NCBI GenBank assembly: GCA_015075745.1
Contig: JABTTW010000001.1
Span: 3,286,001-3,350,000, forward strand
Direction of reading: 5' to 3'
Source of the DNA: Planctomycetia bacterium
GTDB lineage: Bacteria; Planctomycetota; Phycisphaerae; UBA1845; UTPLA1
DNA: 64,000 nt
The stretch's first letter is position 1. Each line of letters begins with the position of its first letter. Of the stretch, positions 9,350 through 16,977 are shown one piece after another. The position numbers and the translations under genes were made by a program. The notes below the pieces were generated by a model. The model was not told the origin of the DNA and did not search any database. It saw only the letters and a program-made list of their open reading frames with translations.

Positions 9350-9364
9350 AATACTGAGAGTATT
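9350..9364. promoter_or_regulatory. Perfect inverted repeat AATACT-GAG-AGTATT, possible operator
   Basis: Two 6-base arms with a 3-base centre lie 61 bases before the precursor start, between the candidate promoter and the gene. The form fits a dimeric repressor or activator site. No regulator gene is adjacent, so the binding protein is unknown. Confidence 0.3.
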
Positions 9365-9425
9365 GCGGCCGGCAGGTTGACGAGCCGGTCTTGTTTCATA
9401 AACCCCATTGAAAGGAACGAACGAG

Positions 9426-9653
9426 ATGAAGATGAAGAAGCTTGCGTTCGGCGGGATCAAGGCGACGGCGGTTGCGGCGCTCATCGGCGGCGGCAGCATG
9501 ATCGCGACGAGCGGCGGCTGCGCCGAGCAGAACAAGTGCTGCAGCGACACCGGCACCTGCTGCAAGGGCGAGAAGAGCTGCTCCGGCGATAAGAAGTGCG
9601 GCGGCGACAAGAAGTGCGGTGGCGACAAGAAGTGCGGCGGCGAGTCGAAGTAG
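9426..9653 (+). CDS. Cys-repeat precursor peptide of an MNIO (DUF692) ribosomal-peptide locus
   Basis: The protein has 75 residues. AAAGGA 9 bases upstream supports ATG 9426; a TTG at 9408 lies in frame but upstream of that site. Residues 1-31 are a signal peptide (MKMKKLAFGG then a hydrophobic stretch), followed by GGC at 32, a weak lipobox, so either a Sec-cleaved or a lipidated product is possible. The mature part holds nine Cys (32, 38, 39, 45, 46, 52, 58, 64, 70). The last five are exactly six residues apart in GDKKCG units. Known MNIO substrates of the HvfA type carry EGKCG repeats after a signal peptide, and bufferin precursors are also Sec-exported Cys peptides. The role proposed here, a metal-binding modified peptide, follows from the neighbouring enzyme. 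Confidence 0.82.
   Translation: MKMKKLAFGGIKATAVAALIGGGSMIATSGGCAEQNKCCSDTGTCCKGEKSCSGDKKCGGDKKCGGDKKCGGESK
9585..9638 (+). repeat. Three 18-base tandem repeats encoding GDKKCG
   Basis: Units 9585-9602, 9603-9620 and 9621-9638 each encode Gly-Asp/Gly-Lys-Lys-Cys-Gly variants and differ at only a few bases, consistent with recent unit duplication inside the precursor gene. Confidence 0.85.
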
Positions 9654-9697
9654 TCTTCGGCTCTTTGACACATCTATTCGCCAGATAGAAACTGATA

Positions 9698-9738
9698 CGG
9701 GCCGTCGCGTGACTCAAGCGTGGCGGCCCGGCTTTTTT
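9698..9738 (+). terminator. Terminator between precursor gene and MNIO enzyme gene
   Basis: CGGGCCG (9698-9704) pairs with CGGCCCG (9724-9730), and a run of six T follows at 9733-9738. It lies 44 bases after the precursor stop and 43 bases before the enzyme start, so it should reduce enzyme transcription relative to precursor. Confidence 0.82.
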
Positions 9739-9780
9739 GATTCTGACAGTGCCCCGTAATCTCTTTCAAGAGCCCCGCAC

Positions 9781-10635
9781 ATGAGCGTTCAAGAACTTAA
9801 AGCGCTTCCGCGACTCGGCGCAGGCATCGGTCTGCGGCGGCAGCATTTCACCGAGATCATCGAGCGACGCCCGCGGGTGAAGTGGTTTGAGGTCATCCCG
9901 GAGAACTTCATCGGCCGCGGCGGTTTCGTGGCGGAGTCGCTTCGGCGGATCGCAGAGACGCATCGGCTCGTCGGGCACGGTGTGGGGCTCTCAATCGGCA
10001 GCACCGATCCGTTGGACATGGAGCACCTCGGGCGGCTTCGGGAATTCTGCGACCAATGCAAGAGCCCGTGGTACAGCGATCATCTTTGCTTCACGATGGT
10101 CGATCATGTGAATCTCAACGACCTTATCCCGCTGCCGTTTACGGAGGAGGCGGTGCGCAACGTCGCTTCGCGGGTTCGGATTGTTCAGGATGTGCTGGAG
10201 CGCCCGTTTCTGTTGGAGAACGTGACTTATTACATGGCGCCTTCGCGATCACAGATGAGCGAGTCGGAGTTTATCACGTCAATTCTGGAGGCAGCGGATT
10301 GCGGGCTGCTGCTTGACGTCTCGAACGTCGTACTCAATTCCAGGAACCAGGGATACGACCCGGTCGCGTTTCTGGATGCGATACCGATGGAGCGGGTTGT
10401 GCAGTTGCATCTGGCGGGGTTTGAGGAGAACGGCGAGGTCCTGCTGGATACGCACGCCAAGCCGGTCAGCGATGAGACGTGGGCGCTGTATCGCGAGGTC
10501 ATTCGGCGCACCGGTCCGATGTCGGCGCTGGTGGAATGGGACGCCGAGATTCCGTCACTTGCGAGGTTGATTCAGGAGGCGGACATGGCTCAGCAACTGA
10601 TGGACGACGTGGTCCATTCGACAACGAGAAACTGA
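9781..10635 (+). CDS. MNIO family (DUF692) multinuclear iron peptide-modifying enzyme
   Basis: The protein has 284 residues, the normal DUF692 length. The fold is a TIM barrel related to MbnB, TglH, HvfB and BufB. Conserved iron-site and core motifs appear in order: GAGIGLR, FEVIPENF, LVGHGVGLSIGS, YSDHLCF, FLLENVTYY, GLLLDVSNV, VVQLHLAGFEE, DTHAKPV and LVEWDAEIP. Family members use an iron cluster and oxygen to rearrange Cys or other residues in a precursor peptide, giving oxazolone/thioamide or thiooxazole groups that bind copper. The precursor is the gene just upstream and a probable partner protein follows 4 bases downstream. The chemistry on this peptide is inferred. Confidence 0.93.
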   Translation: MSVQELKALPRLGAGIGLRRQHFTEIIERRPRVKWFEVIPENFIGRGGFVAESLRRIAETHRLVGHGVGLSIGSTDPLDMEHLGRLREFCDQCKSPWYSDHLCFTMVDHVNLNDLIPLPFTEEAVRNVASRVRIVQDVLERPFLLENVTYYMAPSRSQMSESEFITSILEAADCGLLLDVSNVVLNSRNQGYDPVAFLDAIPMERVVQLHLAGFEENGEVLLDTHAKPVSDETWALYREVIRRTGPMSALVEWDAEIPSLARLIQEADMAQQLMDDVVHSTTRN

Positions 10636-10639
10636 AATC

Positions 10640-11587
10640 ATGGCCTTGTCGGACTTCCTTTCTGCGATTCGCGAACTGATTCTGGATGACTGTCTTGCGG
10701 ATTTATCAGCGGAAGAACGCCGATCATCGCTGGAGGTGAGGTTTACCCGGCTATCCGCAGAGCAGCTTGACGATCTTGCGTCCATTCCGCCGGGGCGACT
10801 CTCGACCTATACCGATCTTATCTTCGCGGGCGAGCGATCGACGCTGGAGTGGGTCTTTCCCGTTTCATTTGAGGGGATTCATCGAATTCGCGCTGCCGGT
10901 GGAGATGGCCGTCCGCCCAGGTTGGCGGACTTTGAAATGGTCCGCGACCTGCATCGCTTTCGACCGTGGAAGAGCAGTTCACAGCGCCGACTGGCCGCCG
11001 ATTTCGCGGACTTCATTCGCGCCGAGCGGGCGGACTGGCTGGGAGTTTGGGGAGGGCTCGAGGAACTTGTCGAGTTTGAGCGGTCTGAGCTGGACGTGTT
11101 CTACGCAGAGGATGTGGCTCACGAGCGATTCACACCGCAGGTCGCAGTGTCACTCGTTGCGCTGTCGGTCGAGGAACTGATGATGCGCCGCATTGTTTTG
11201 CCGGCGTATGTCGTCGTCCGTAGTTTTCATTACGACATTGCGAATATGGTGCATCGGTATCGCAAGGACGGAACGATTTCCGATCCGCTGCCGGCGCCGG
11301 CGGCGACTTTGTGCAGGGCGGCATGTGGGCGGGAACCGGAATCGTTGATGACTCGCTGGGTGGATCTCGCGGCGGTTGAGTTTGAAAGCCTTCTGCGACT
11401 TCCGCGCGACCGGGGGATTGAGATCAATGACTTCGCCGCAGCGTACCTTGAATTGAGAGCGGGTGATAAAGCGCTCGACGAGCAGTCCGCATTTGCGGAG
11501 TTCTTTGAGGCGCTTTTGCGACTACTTGAGTCCGGGGTGCTGCTTCTTTCTCCGCCGGCCGACAAGCGGGGTACAGCGTCTCAATAA
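10640..11587 (+). CDS. Probable partner protein of the MNIO enzyme (HvfC/BufC/DUF2063-like)
   Basis: The protein has 315 residues, soluble, with no signal peptide. It starts 4 bases after the MNIO stop, so the two are very likely co-translated. The N-terminal part has the pattern seen in DUF2063/HvfC partner proteins: an early helix, then LSTYTDLIFAGERSTLEWVF, corresponding to their YR-N/FP segment, then an acidic helix (LVEFERSELDVFYAED). In known MNIO systems this partner presents the precursor to the enzyme. Similarity is weak and partly positional. No DoxX-like membrane gene follows, unlike hvf/buf loci. Confidence 0.65.
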   Translation: MALSDFLSAIRELILDDCLADLSAEERRSSLEVRFTRLSAEQLDDLASIPPGRLSTYTDLIFAGERSTLEWVFPVSFEGIHRIRAAGGDGRPPRLADFEMVRDLHRFRPWKSSSQRRLAADFADFIRAERADWLGVWGGLEELVEFERSELDVFYAEDVAHERFTPQVAVSLVALSVEELMMRRIVLPAYVVVRSFHYDIANMVHRYRKDGTISDPLPAPAATLCRAACGREPESLMTRWVDLAAVEFESLLRLPRDRGIEINDFAAAYLELRAGDKALDEQSAFAEFFEALLRLLESGVLLLSPPADKRGTASQ

Positions 11588-11740
11588 CGCACGTTTCGGC
11601 CGAGTTCGCGGCCGAGGGATTGCGGATCCATCGAAGTCAGCCAAACCCTTCTAAACCCGGCCGCTGCGCCGTCCGATTTGGGGTTACGAGCGCCTGCGCT
11701 CGGCGGTACCGATATTGAGCATCGCATTGAGGAGTTCGTC

Positions 11741-11992
11741 ATGAATACGCCGTGCTGTCTAAGCTGTGGCAACGCCGATCTGGTCTCGGGCACGATGCAG
11801 TCAACGGGTACGATCAACTTCCGACCCTACGACGTGAAGTTCATGACGTTCCGAACGGCCGATATCGCGGTCAGCGCGAGGATGTGCGGAAAGTGCGGGT
11901 GCATCACGCTGAACGGGAATCTGGAGAAGCTCAAGCTCATTCAGGGCACTGATAGCCCGGAAGCTGTTACGGCCTCACGGTCAGCCCCCTAG
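11741..11992 (+). CDS. Small zinc-ribbon protein
   Basis: The protein has 83 residues. GAGGAG 6 bases before ATG 11741 supports the start. Two CxxC knuckles (CLSCGNADL near residue 6 and MCGKCGCI near residue 49) make a zinc ribbon, with a short beta region between. No catalytic motif is seen and the function is unknown. It lies about 150 bases downstream of the MNIO partner gene in the same direction and could belong to that unit, but its own ribosome site and the spacing leave this open. Confidence 0.75.
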   Translation: MNTPCCLSCGNADLVSGTMQSTGTINFRPYDVKFMTFRTADIAVSARMCGKCGCITLNGNLEKLKLIQGTDSPEAVTASRSAP

Positions 11993-12080
11993 CGGCCCTC
12001 GCAAACGTAGCGGACGATTGCGACTCTGACGAAAAGGGTCGATCGAAACAGGTGCTTTCCGGAGGGGTTCGGAAGCCACC

Positions 12081-12101
12081 GGAAGACCCCACGGGTCTTC
12101 C
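12081..12101 (+). terminator. Perfect 9-base hairpin in the 11993-12329 gap
   Basis: GGAAGACCC (12081-12089) pairs with GGGTCTTCC (12093-12101) with a three-base loop. No T run follows, so termination is uncertain. Apart from this I see no gene in the 337-base gap. Confidence 0.45.
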
Positions 12102-12329
12102 AAATCTCCTATCTCCTGATCGGTCCAAGGTTTTCAAGCCAGCGGGCCGCATATCATGATTTCCATCTCTGTCCCGTCAGGTCCCGGATTTGACGATCCG
12201 AGCCTGAAAGGGAGGCAGCATTGCAATCCCCGCATGAATTGGGTTAGATTCCGGGTTCGTTCCCCGCGATCAGGGGGTATTTTCGCCGGAATGGAACCGG
12301 CGCCGGCCTTGTTGAAAGGAGTCGCATTC

Positions 12330-13604
12330 ATGTCTTCGCGTCTGCTCTTCGTCGCAATTAGCTCGTTCGTGACGTTGTCTTTGATCGGCTGCTCGAAGCC
12401 GGAACCACTTCCGCTTGTTGATATTCAGAAAGACTACGACAGGCCGCTGCCGCCGGGCGCATTCGCGCTTCGCAAGATCGACCCTTCTCAGTATCCGAAG
12501 TTCGGCGAGGGGTGGTACAAGGCGAAGGGGACAGCGATGCGCGACGCCGTCGAGGGGAGTATTCGCTACCTGAACAAGCCGTCGAGCAAGAAGTACTATC
12601 CGCTGGGCCCGATTACGCATGAGCAGGTGATGGAGAGCTTGAAGCTCTTCCTGACCGTGCTCGATCAGGCGAACACGCCCGAGGTCCTGGATGAACTGAT
12701 TCGCGACAACTTCGACGTGTACATGTCGATCGGCTGCGATGACGAGGGCACGGTTCTGTTTACCGGCTATTATTCACCGATCTTTGAGGGGAGCCTCACG
12801 CGTACTGATCAATTCAATGTTCCGCTTTATCGACTGCCGTCGGACCTGAAGAAGGACGGGGAGGGCAACCCGATCGGCGGTCCGTGGCATTCGCGCGAGG
12901 AGATTGAGACGAGCCACATGCTCGACGGACAGGAAATCGCCTGGCTTTCGGATCGGTTCGAGGCTTATGTGTTTACGGTGCAGGGCTCGGGGTTTATTCG
13001 ATTGCCCGACGGCACGCTGCATGAGATCGGGTACGCGGGTCACAACGGCCAGCAGTACACGCCGATCGGCAAGCAGCTCATCGCCGATGGGAAGATCGAA
13101 CGATTCCGGCTTTCGCTCGATACGATGATCAACCACTTCAAGAGCCACCCGGAGGATCTGGATTACTATCTTTTCCAGAACAAGCGGTACGTCTTCTTCC
13201 AGGAGTCGAGCGGCGGCCCATACGGTTGCCTGGCCGAGCGGGTGACGCCGTTCCACAGCATCGCCACTGACAAGGAGATTTTCCCGCGCGGAGCCCTGAC
13301 GTTTCTCGATACACGGGTGCCGCTGGTGCCGGGTGAGTCGATGCGGCCGCTGCGGGGTTTTGCCTGTGACCAGGATCGCGGCGCGGCGATTCGTGCCCCG
13401 GGCCGGACGGACATTTACATGGGCGTCGGCGATGAGGCGGGCAAGAACGCGGGCTTTACCTATAGCGAGGGCAAGCTTTATTACCTGATCGCCAAGCCCG
13501 GGGCTGGGCAGAGTCAGCCGGTGTACAACCAGACGGCGACTGACAATTACGACCCGAATGGCCAGGTCGAGCCGGCGTCTTACGAGTCGGGGTCCGGTCA
13601 ATAG
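12330..13604 (+). CDS. mltA: Membrane-bound lytic murein transglycosylase A
   Basis: The protein has 424 residues. The frame is open upstream, but GAAAGGAG before ATG 12330 and the lipoprotein signal MSSRLLFVAISS with lipobox LIGC set the start. MltA motifs are TGYYSPIFEGS, FTVQGSGFIRLPDG, GYAGHNGQQYTPIG, FFQESSGGPYG and the C-terminal 3D domain FACDQDRGAAIRAPGRTDIY followed by MGVGDEAGKNAG. The catalytic Asp of this family lies in the 3D region. The enzyme cleaves peptidoglycan glycan strands non-hydrolytically to 1,6-anhydro ends at the outer membrane. This implies a peptidoglycan wall, which matters because some planctomycetes were thought to lack one. Confidence 0.93.
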   Translation: MSSRLLFVAISSFVTLSLIGCSKPEPLPLVDIQKDYDRPLPPGAFALRKIDPSQYPKFGEGWYKAKGTAMRDAVEGSIRYLNKPSSKKYYPLGPITHEQVMESLKLFLTVLDQANTPEVLDELIRDNFDVYMSIGCDDEGTVLFTGYYSPIFEGSLTRTDQFNVPLYRLPSDLKKDGEGNPIGGPWHSREEIETSHMLDGQEIAWLSDRFEAYVFTVQGSGFIRLPDGTLHEIGYAGHNGQQYTPIGKQLIADGKIERFRLSLDTMINHFKSHPEDLDYYLFQNKRYVFFQESSGGPYGCLAERVTPFHSIATDKEIFPRGALTFLDTRVPLVPGESMRPLRGFACDQDRGAAIRAPGRTDIYMGVGDEAGKNAGFTYSEGKLYYLIAKPGAGQSQPVYNQTATDNYDPNGQVEPASYESGSGQ

Positions 13605-13655
13605 GCGTCCGTCTCGCGCATCGCAATTCGCGATGACATTTAAGTGCTTCATGAA

Positions 13656-13684
13656 AGGCCCCGGGCACTCGCTCGGGGCTTCTT
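13656..13684. terminator. Candidate bidirectional terminator between mltA and the GlmU-like gene
   Basis: AGGCCCCG (13656-13663) pairs with CGGGGCTT (13674-13681), with a short TCTTC tail on the plus side. The convergent genes end at 13604 and 13688. Confidence 0.5.
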
Positions 13685-13687
13685 CAT

Positions 13688-14920
13688 TCAGGGGGTGTTT
13701 TCGATTTCAGAAGCGCTTTGTTGGATGGCGAGAAAGAGCGATTGCTCGGCTTTTGAATATGTGCGATTGCGGCGGCCCACAACCGTTCGCGCGACGGCCA
13801 GGGCCTTTTGCGGGTCATTTGTCTGAAGCCCCTTGTCGGTCAGCCAGGAGAAGCTGGGGACGAAGCTGGGGACGAATCCGCTGAGCGCCACGTTGCACGC
13901 GTAGCCGATAACGCAACCGGTGGGGAGCGTGGTGCGGATGGCGGTCTTGGTATGATCGCCGATGAATGCGCCGACAAACATCTCGCCGGTGTCGATGGGC
14001 GTCCCGTTGATCGGGACTCGGACCGGGCCGTACGTGTTCTTCAAGTCGCTGCCGACGGTGTCAGCGCCAAGATTGACCCATTCACCGATGTAGGAGTGGC
14101 CGATGAAGCCGTCGTGCTGCTTGTTCGAGTATCCGTGGAAGATTGTTCCTTCCACCTCGCCGCCGATCTTGCAGACCATGCCGATGCTGCATCCGCCGCG
14201 GATGGCCGCGCCGGGCTGAATGGTGCAGCCGTCGCCGATGTAACAGGGGCCCTGAATGACTGCGCAGGCGTGAACGGTCACGTTTTCGCCGATGTAGATC
14301 GGACCGGATTCAGCGTCCAGGACGCTGCCCGGCTTGATGCTGCTGCCGGCGCCGACGTGAATGGCGCTTCCATTTACAAGGTGCGCGCCATCAGCAATGC
14401 GACCAGCGAGGTCCATCGGCGTCAGGCCGCACTGCCGGATGATTTCGGCGGCGTTTTCTTTGATGAGCTGCCAGGGGTGTTCGATGAGCACGCCCGATTC
14501 GGGGGGGAGCTGCTCGGTGGGGCAGGCCGCCAGTAATTCTTTCAATTTCGCCGGATTGAGAAGAACATCAAGCGTCAGACGCGCGCCGATGACTCGATCG
14601 AACCTGCCGGCGACGAGCGCATCGCCCATCCACACGGCGGCGCCCTTGGGAATGTCGAACGCCGCGCGCATGAGGAATCGCCCGTTGACCCAGAGTTGAT
14701 CGTCGCCGGTGGCCGGCTGATTGACGCGTCTGGGTTGGCGTTCGGCGATGACGGCGGCGAGGGAGGGGCGGACGAAAAGTGCATCGGCGGTCAGCTTTGT
14801 GGCCTTTTCGATCTTTGAGAGCAGATTGTCGAAGCCGCAGCGGAGATTAAAGGTGCAGCGAGAATAGACCAGCGGGAGGTGCGATTGGAATCCGGCGTCT
14901 TCAAATACCAGTAATTGCAT
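13688..14920 (-). CDS. GlmU-like putative sugar nucleotidyltransferase/acyltransferase with beta-helix
   Basis: The protein has 410 residues. Residues 1-150 match the reduced N-terminal domain of GlmU-family proteins of Bacteroidetes and Planctomycetes (MQLLVFEDAG, FLPLVYSR-like RCTFNLRCGFDNL). A linker and left-handed beta-helix repeats follow (IHVGAGSSIKPGSVLDAESG, IYIGENVTVHACAVIQGP, YIGDGCTIQPGAAIRGG). KQHDGFIGHSYIGEWVNLGA and TGEMFVGAFIGDHTKTAI resemble the GlmU acetyltransferase site. The classical pyrophosphorylase signature LAAGxGTRM is absent, so the first domain may be degenerate. It probably transfers acyl or nucleotidyl groups to a sugar; the substrate is unknown. Confidence 0.75.
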   Translation of the reverse strand: MQLLVFEDAGFQSHLPLVYSRCTFNLRCGFDNLLSKIEKATKLTADALFVRPSLAAVIAERQPRRVNQPATGDDQLWVNGRFLMRAAFDIPKGAAVWMGDALVAGRFDRVIGARLTLDVLLNPAKLKELLAACPTEQLPPESGVLIEHPWQLIKENAAEIIRQCGLTPMDLAGRIADGAHLVNGSAIHVGAGSSIKPGSVLDAESGPIYIGENVTVHACAVIQGPCYIGDGCTIQPGAAIRGGCSIGMVCKIGGEVEGTIFHGYSNKQHDGFIGHSYIGEWVNLGADTVGSDLKNTYGPVRVPINGTPIDTGEMFVGAFIGDHTKTAIRTTLPTGCVIGYACNVALSGFVPSFVPSFSWLTDKGLQTNDPQKALAVARTVVGRRNRTYSKAEQSLFLAIQQSASEIENTP

Positions 14921-15074
14921 GAATGACTACCCTGCGACGGCGCTGACCGGCACGCGGATGGAGCAACCAGCGTAACGTTTACCGGCGCGCCAGCGGATTG
15001 ACAAGTCCGCGGCGAGGCGGGGTGCGCGACCAACGCTTGCGGCGTGCTGGACGCCCCCATGAATCCGTCGGAGA

Positions 15075-16925
15075 ATGCGGCTCATGCTGATATATGATGG
15101 GTACATTCTCGCGAGTTCCTCGACGTCCATGCTGGTCAGCCTGGCGAGCGTGATCGTTCTGGGCGGAGCGGCTCAGTGGATCGCCTGGCGCGTGCGGTTG
15201 CCTTCGATTCTGCTCCTGCTGATCGTCGGATTCGTCGCCGGTCCGGTCAGTCAGTTGGTTAATCCCGACGATCTATTCGGAAAGCTGCTCAGGCCGTTCG
15301 TCGCCATCTCGGTTGCGCTCATCCTGTTCGAGGGCGGGCTCTCACTGAATTTCGGTGAACTCAAGGGCAAGGGCAAGATAGTTCGAAATCTCGTCACGGT
15401 AGGACTCGTGATAACCGGCGCGATCGCGACCCTTGCCGCGCGGTGGCTGATTGGTCTGGACTGGGCCCTCGCGCTGCTGCTCGGCGGCATCCTTACCGTC
15501 ACGGGACCCACCGTGATTCTTCCGCTCTTGCGCCACATTCGCCCGAAGGGGTCGGTCAGCACGGTCCTTAAATGGGAAGGCATCGTGATCGACCCGATCG
15601 GCGCGTTGCTGGCGGTTCTTATTTTCGAAGTCGTCCTCAGTCAGCACACCGGGCGCGCCTCGACACAGATGCTTGGAATCGCCATTCTCAAGACCGTCGT
15701 CGTCGGCGGAGGGCTCGGCGCTTTCGCGGCATGGCTGATGATCATCACGATCAAACACTACTGGGCGCCCGAGTACCTTCAAAACTCCATCGCCATGATG
15801 CTCGTTGTGGCATTGTTCACGGCCTCCAATTACGTCCAGCATGAGTCGGGTTTGTTCACGGTTACCTTGATGGGCATCGTCCTCGCGAATCAGAAGGCGG
15901 CGGACGTACGTCATATTGTGGAGTTCAAGGAGAACCTGCGCGTCATGTTGATTTCCGCGCTCTTTATTCTCCTGAGCGCGCGGCTCAAATTCGACGACTT
16001 CAAAGACATCGGCTTCGGGGCATTGGCTTTTGTAGGCATCCTGATCGTTATTGCTCGACCTCTGTCGGTATTTGTATCCACGCTGGGATCAACGCTCAGT
16101 CGAGGCGAGCGATTGTTTCTGGTGTTCATGGCGCCGCGCGGCATCGTGGCGGCATCCGTGGCTTCCATTTTTGCGCTCGACCTGGAGCAAAAAGGATACG
16201 CCCAGGCGCGCATGCTCGGTCCGCTTACGTTTACGGTCATCGTTACAACGGTTCTGTTCTACGGATTCACCGCCCCGTACATGGCCAAGCGCCTTAAACT
16301 GTCGGAGCAGGATCCCCAGGGTGTGCTCCTGCTCGGCGGACACCGATTCGCGCGAGCCGTCGCAGTGACGCTTCGCGAGCTGGGCTATCGCGTCGTCATC
16401 ATCGACAACAATCCGCAGAACGTCTCGGCCGCGCGGCTTCAGGGTACGCCGACGTACCCAGGCAGCGTGTTCCGAGAGCACATTCTGGATGAGCTGGACC
16501 TCTCCGGCATAGGCCGAATAATGGCCATGACGCCGAATGACCCCATCAATGTACTCGCCGGACAGCGGTTTCTTCGTGTGTTCGGCGCGGCGGGTGTTTT
16601 TCAGATCTCCCCCAAAGCCGCCAAGGAGGGTAAGGATGGACTGGGCAGTCAGGTTCACGGCCGCCTGTTGTTCGCCGATGAGGCGACCTACGCGACCCTC
16701 GACGAGAGAATCGGCCGCGGCGATGTGCTGAAATCGACCAAACTCAGCGACGCCTTCAACTTTGCGGACTTCAAGAAGATGTACGGCGACGATGCCCTGC
16801 CGCTTTTTGTCGTAACGGATGACGAGAAACTACGGATCATCACCGCTGACAAGCCATTCGAGCCCAAGCCTGGTTTGCGGCTGGTGGCGCTTGTCAGACC
16901 GGAGCCGACGTCGCCAACCGCGTGA
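15075..16925 (+). CDS. CPA-type cation/proton antiporter with C-terminal TrkA-N domain
   Basis: The protein has 616 residues. About twelve membrane segments fill residues 18-410. Typical features are LPSILLLLIVGFVAGP, ALILFEGGLSLNFGEL, LGGILTVTGPTVILPLLRHI and KWEGIVIDPIGALLAVL, where the VIDP Asp is the expected ion-site residue. Residues from about 415 form a TrkA-N Rossmann domain (GVLLLGGHRFARAVAVTLRE, VVIIDNNPQNV) for nucleotide-linked gating. It exchanges Na+ or K+ for H+ across the inner membrane. The start could also be Met4 or Met19. It is divergent from the GlmU-like gene. Confidence 0.9.
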   Translation: MRLMLIYDGYILASSSTSMLVSLASVIVLGGAAQWIAWRVRLPSILLLLIVGFVAGPVSQLVNPDDLFGKLLRPFVAISVALILFEGGLSLNFGELKGKGKIVRNLVTVGLVITGAIATLAARWLIGLDWALALLLGGILTVTGPTVILPLLRHIRPKGSVSTVLKWEGIVIDPIGALLAVLIFEVVLSQHTGRASTQMLGIAILKTVVVGGGLGAFAAWLMIITIKHYWAPEYLQNSIAMMLVVALFTASNYVQHESGLFTVTLMGIVLANQKAADVRHIVEFKENLRVMLISALFILLSARLKFDDFKDIGFGALAFVGILIVIARPLSVFVSTLGSTLSRGERLFLVFMAPRGIVAASVASIFALDLEQKGYAQARMLGPLTFTVIVTTVLFYGFTAPYMAKRLKLSEQDPQGVLLLGGHRFARAVAVTLRELGYRVVIIDNNPQNVSAARLQGTPTYPGSVFREHILDELDLSGIGRIMAMTPNDPINVLAGQRFLRVFGAAGVFQISPKAAKEGKDGLGSQVHGRLLFADEATYATLDERIGRGDVLKSTKLSDAFNFADFKKMYGDDALPLFVVTDDEKLRIITADKPFEPKPGLRLVALVRPEPTSPTA

Positions 16926-16977
16926 CCAGCCGCGTGACCGGCCGCTGAACTTTATTGTCAGGACAACGCGAGTCCCA

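Noticed and set aside
16920..16943. Repeat of CGCGTGACC after the antiporter stop
   Set aside because: Two short copies side by side with no structure; probably chance.
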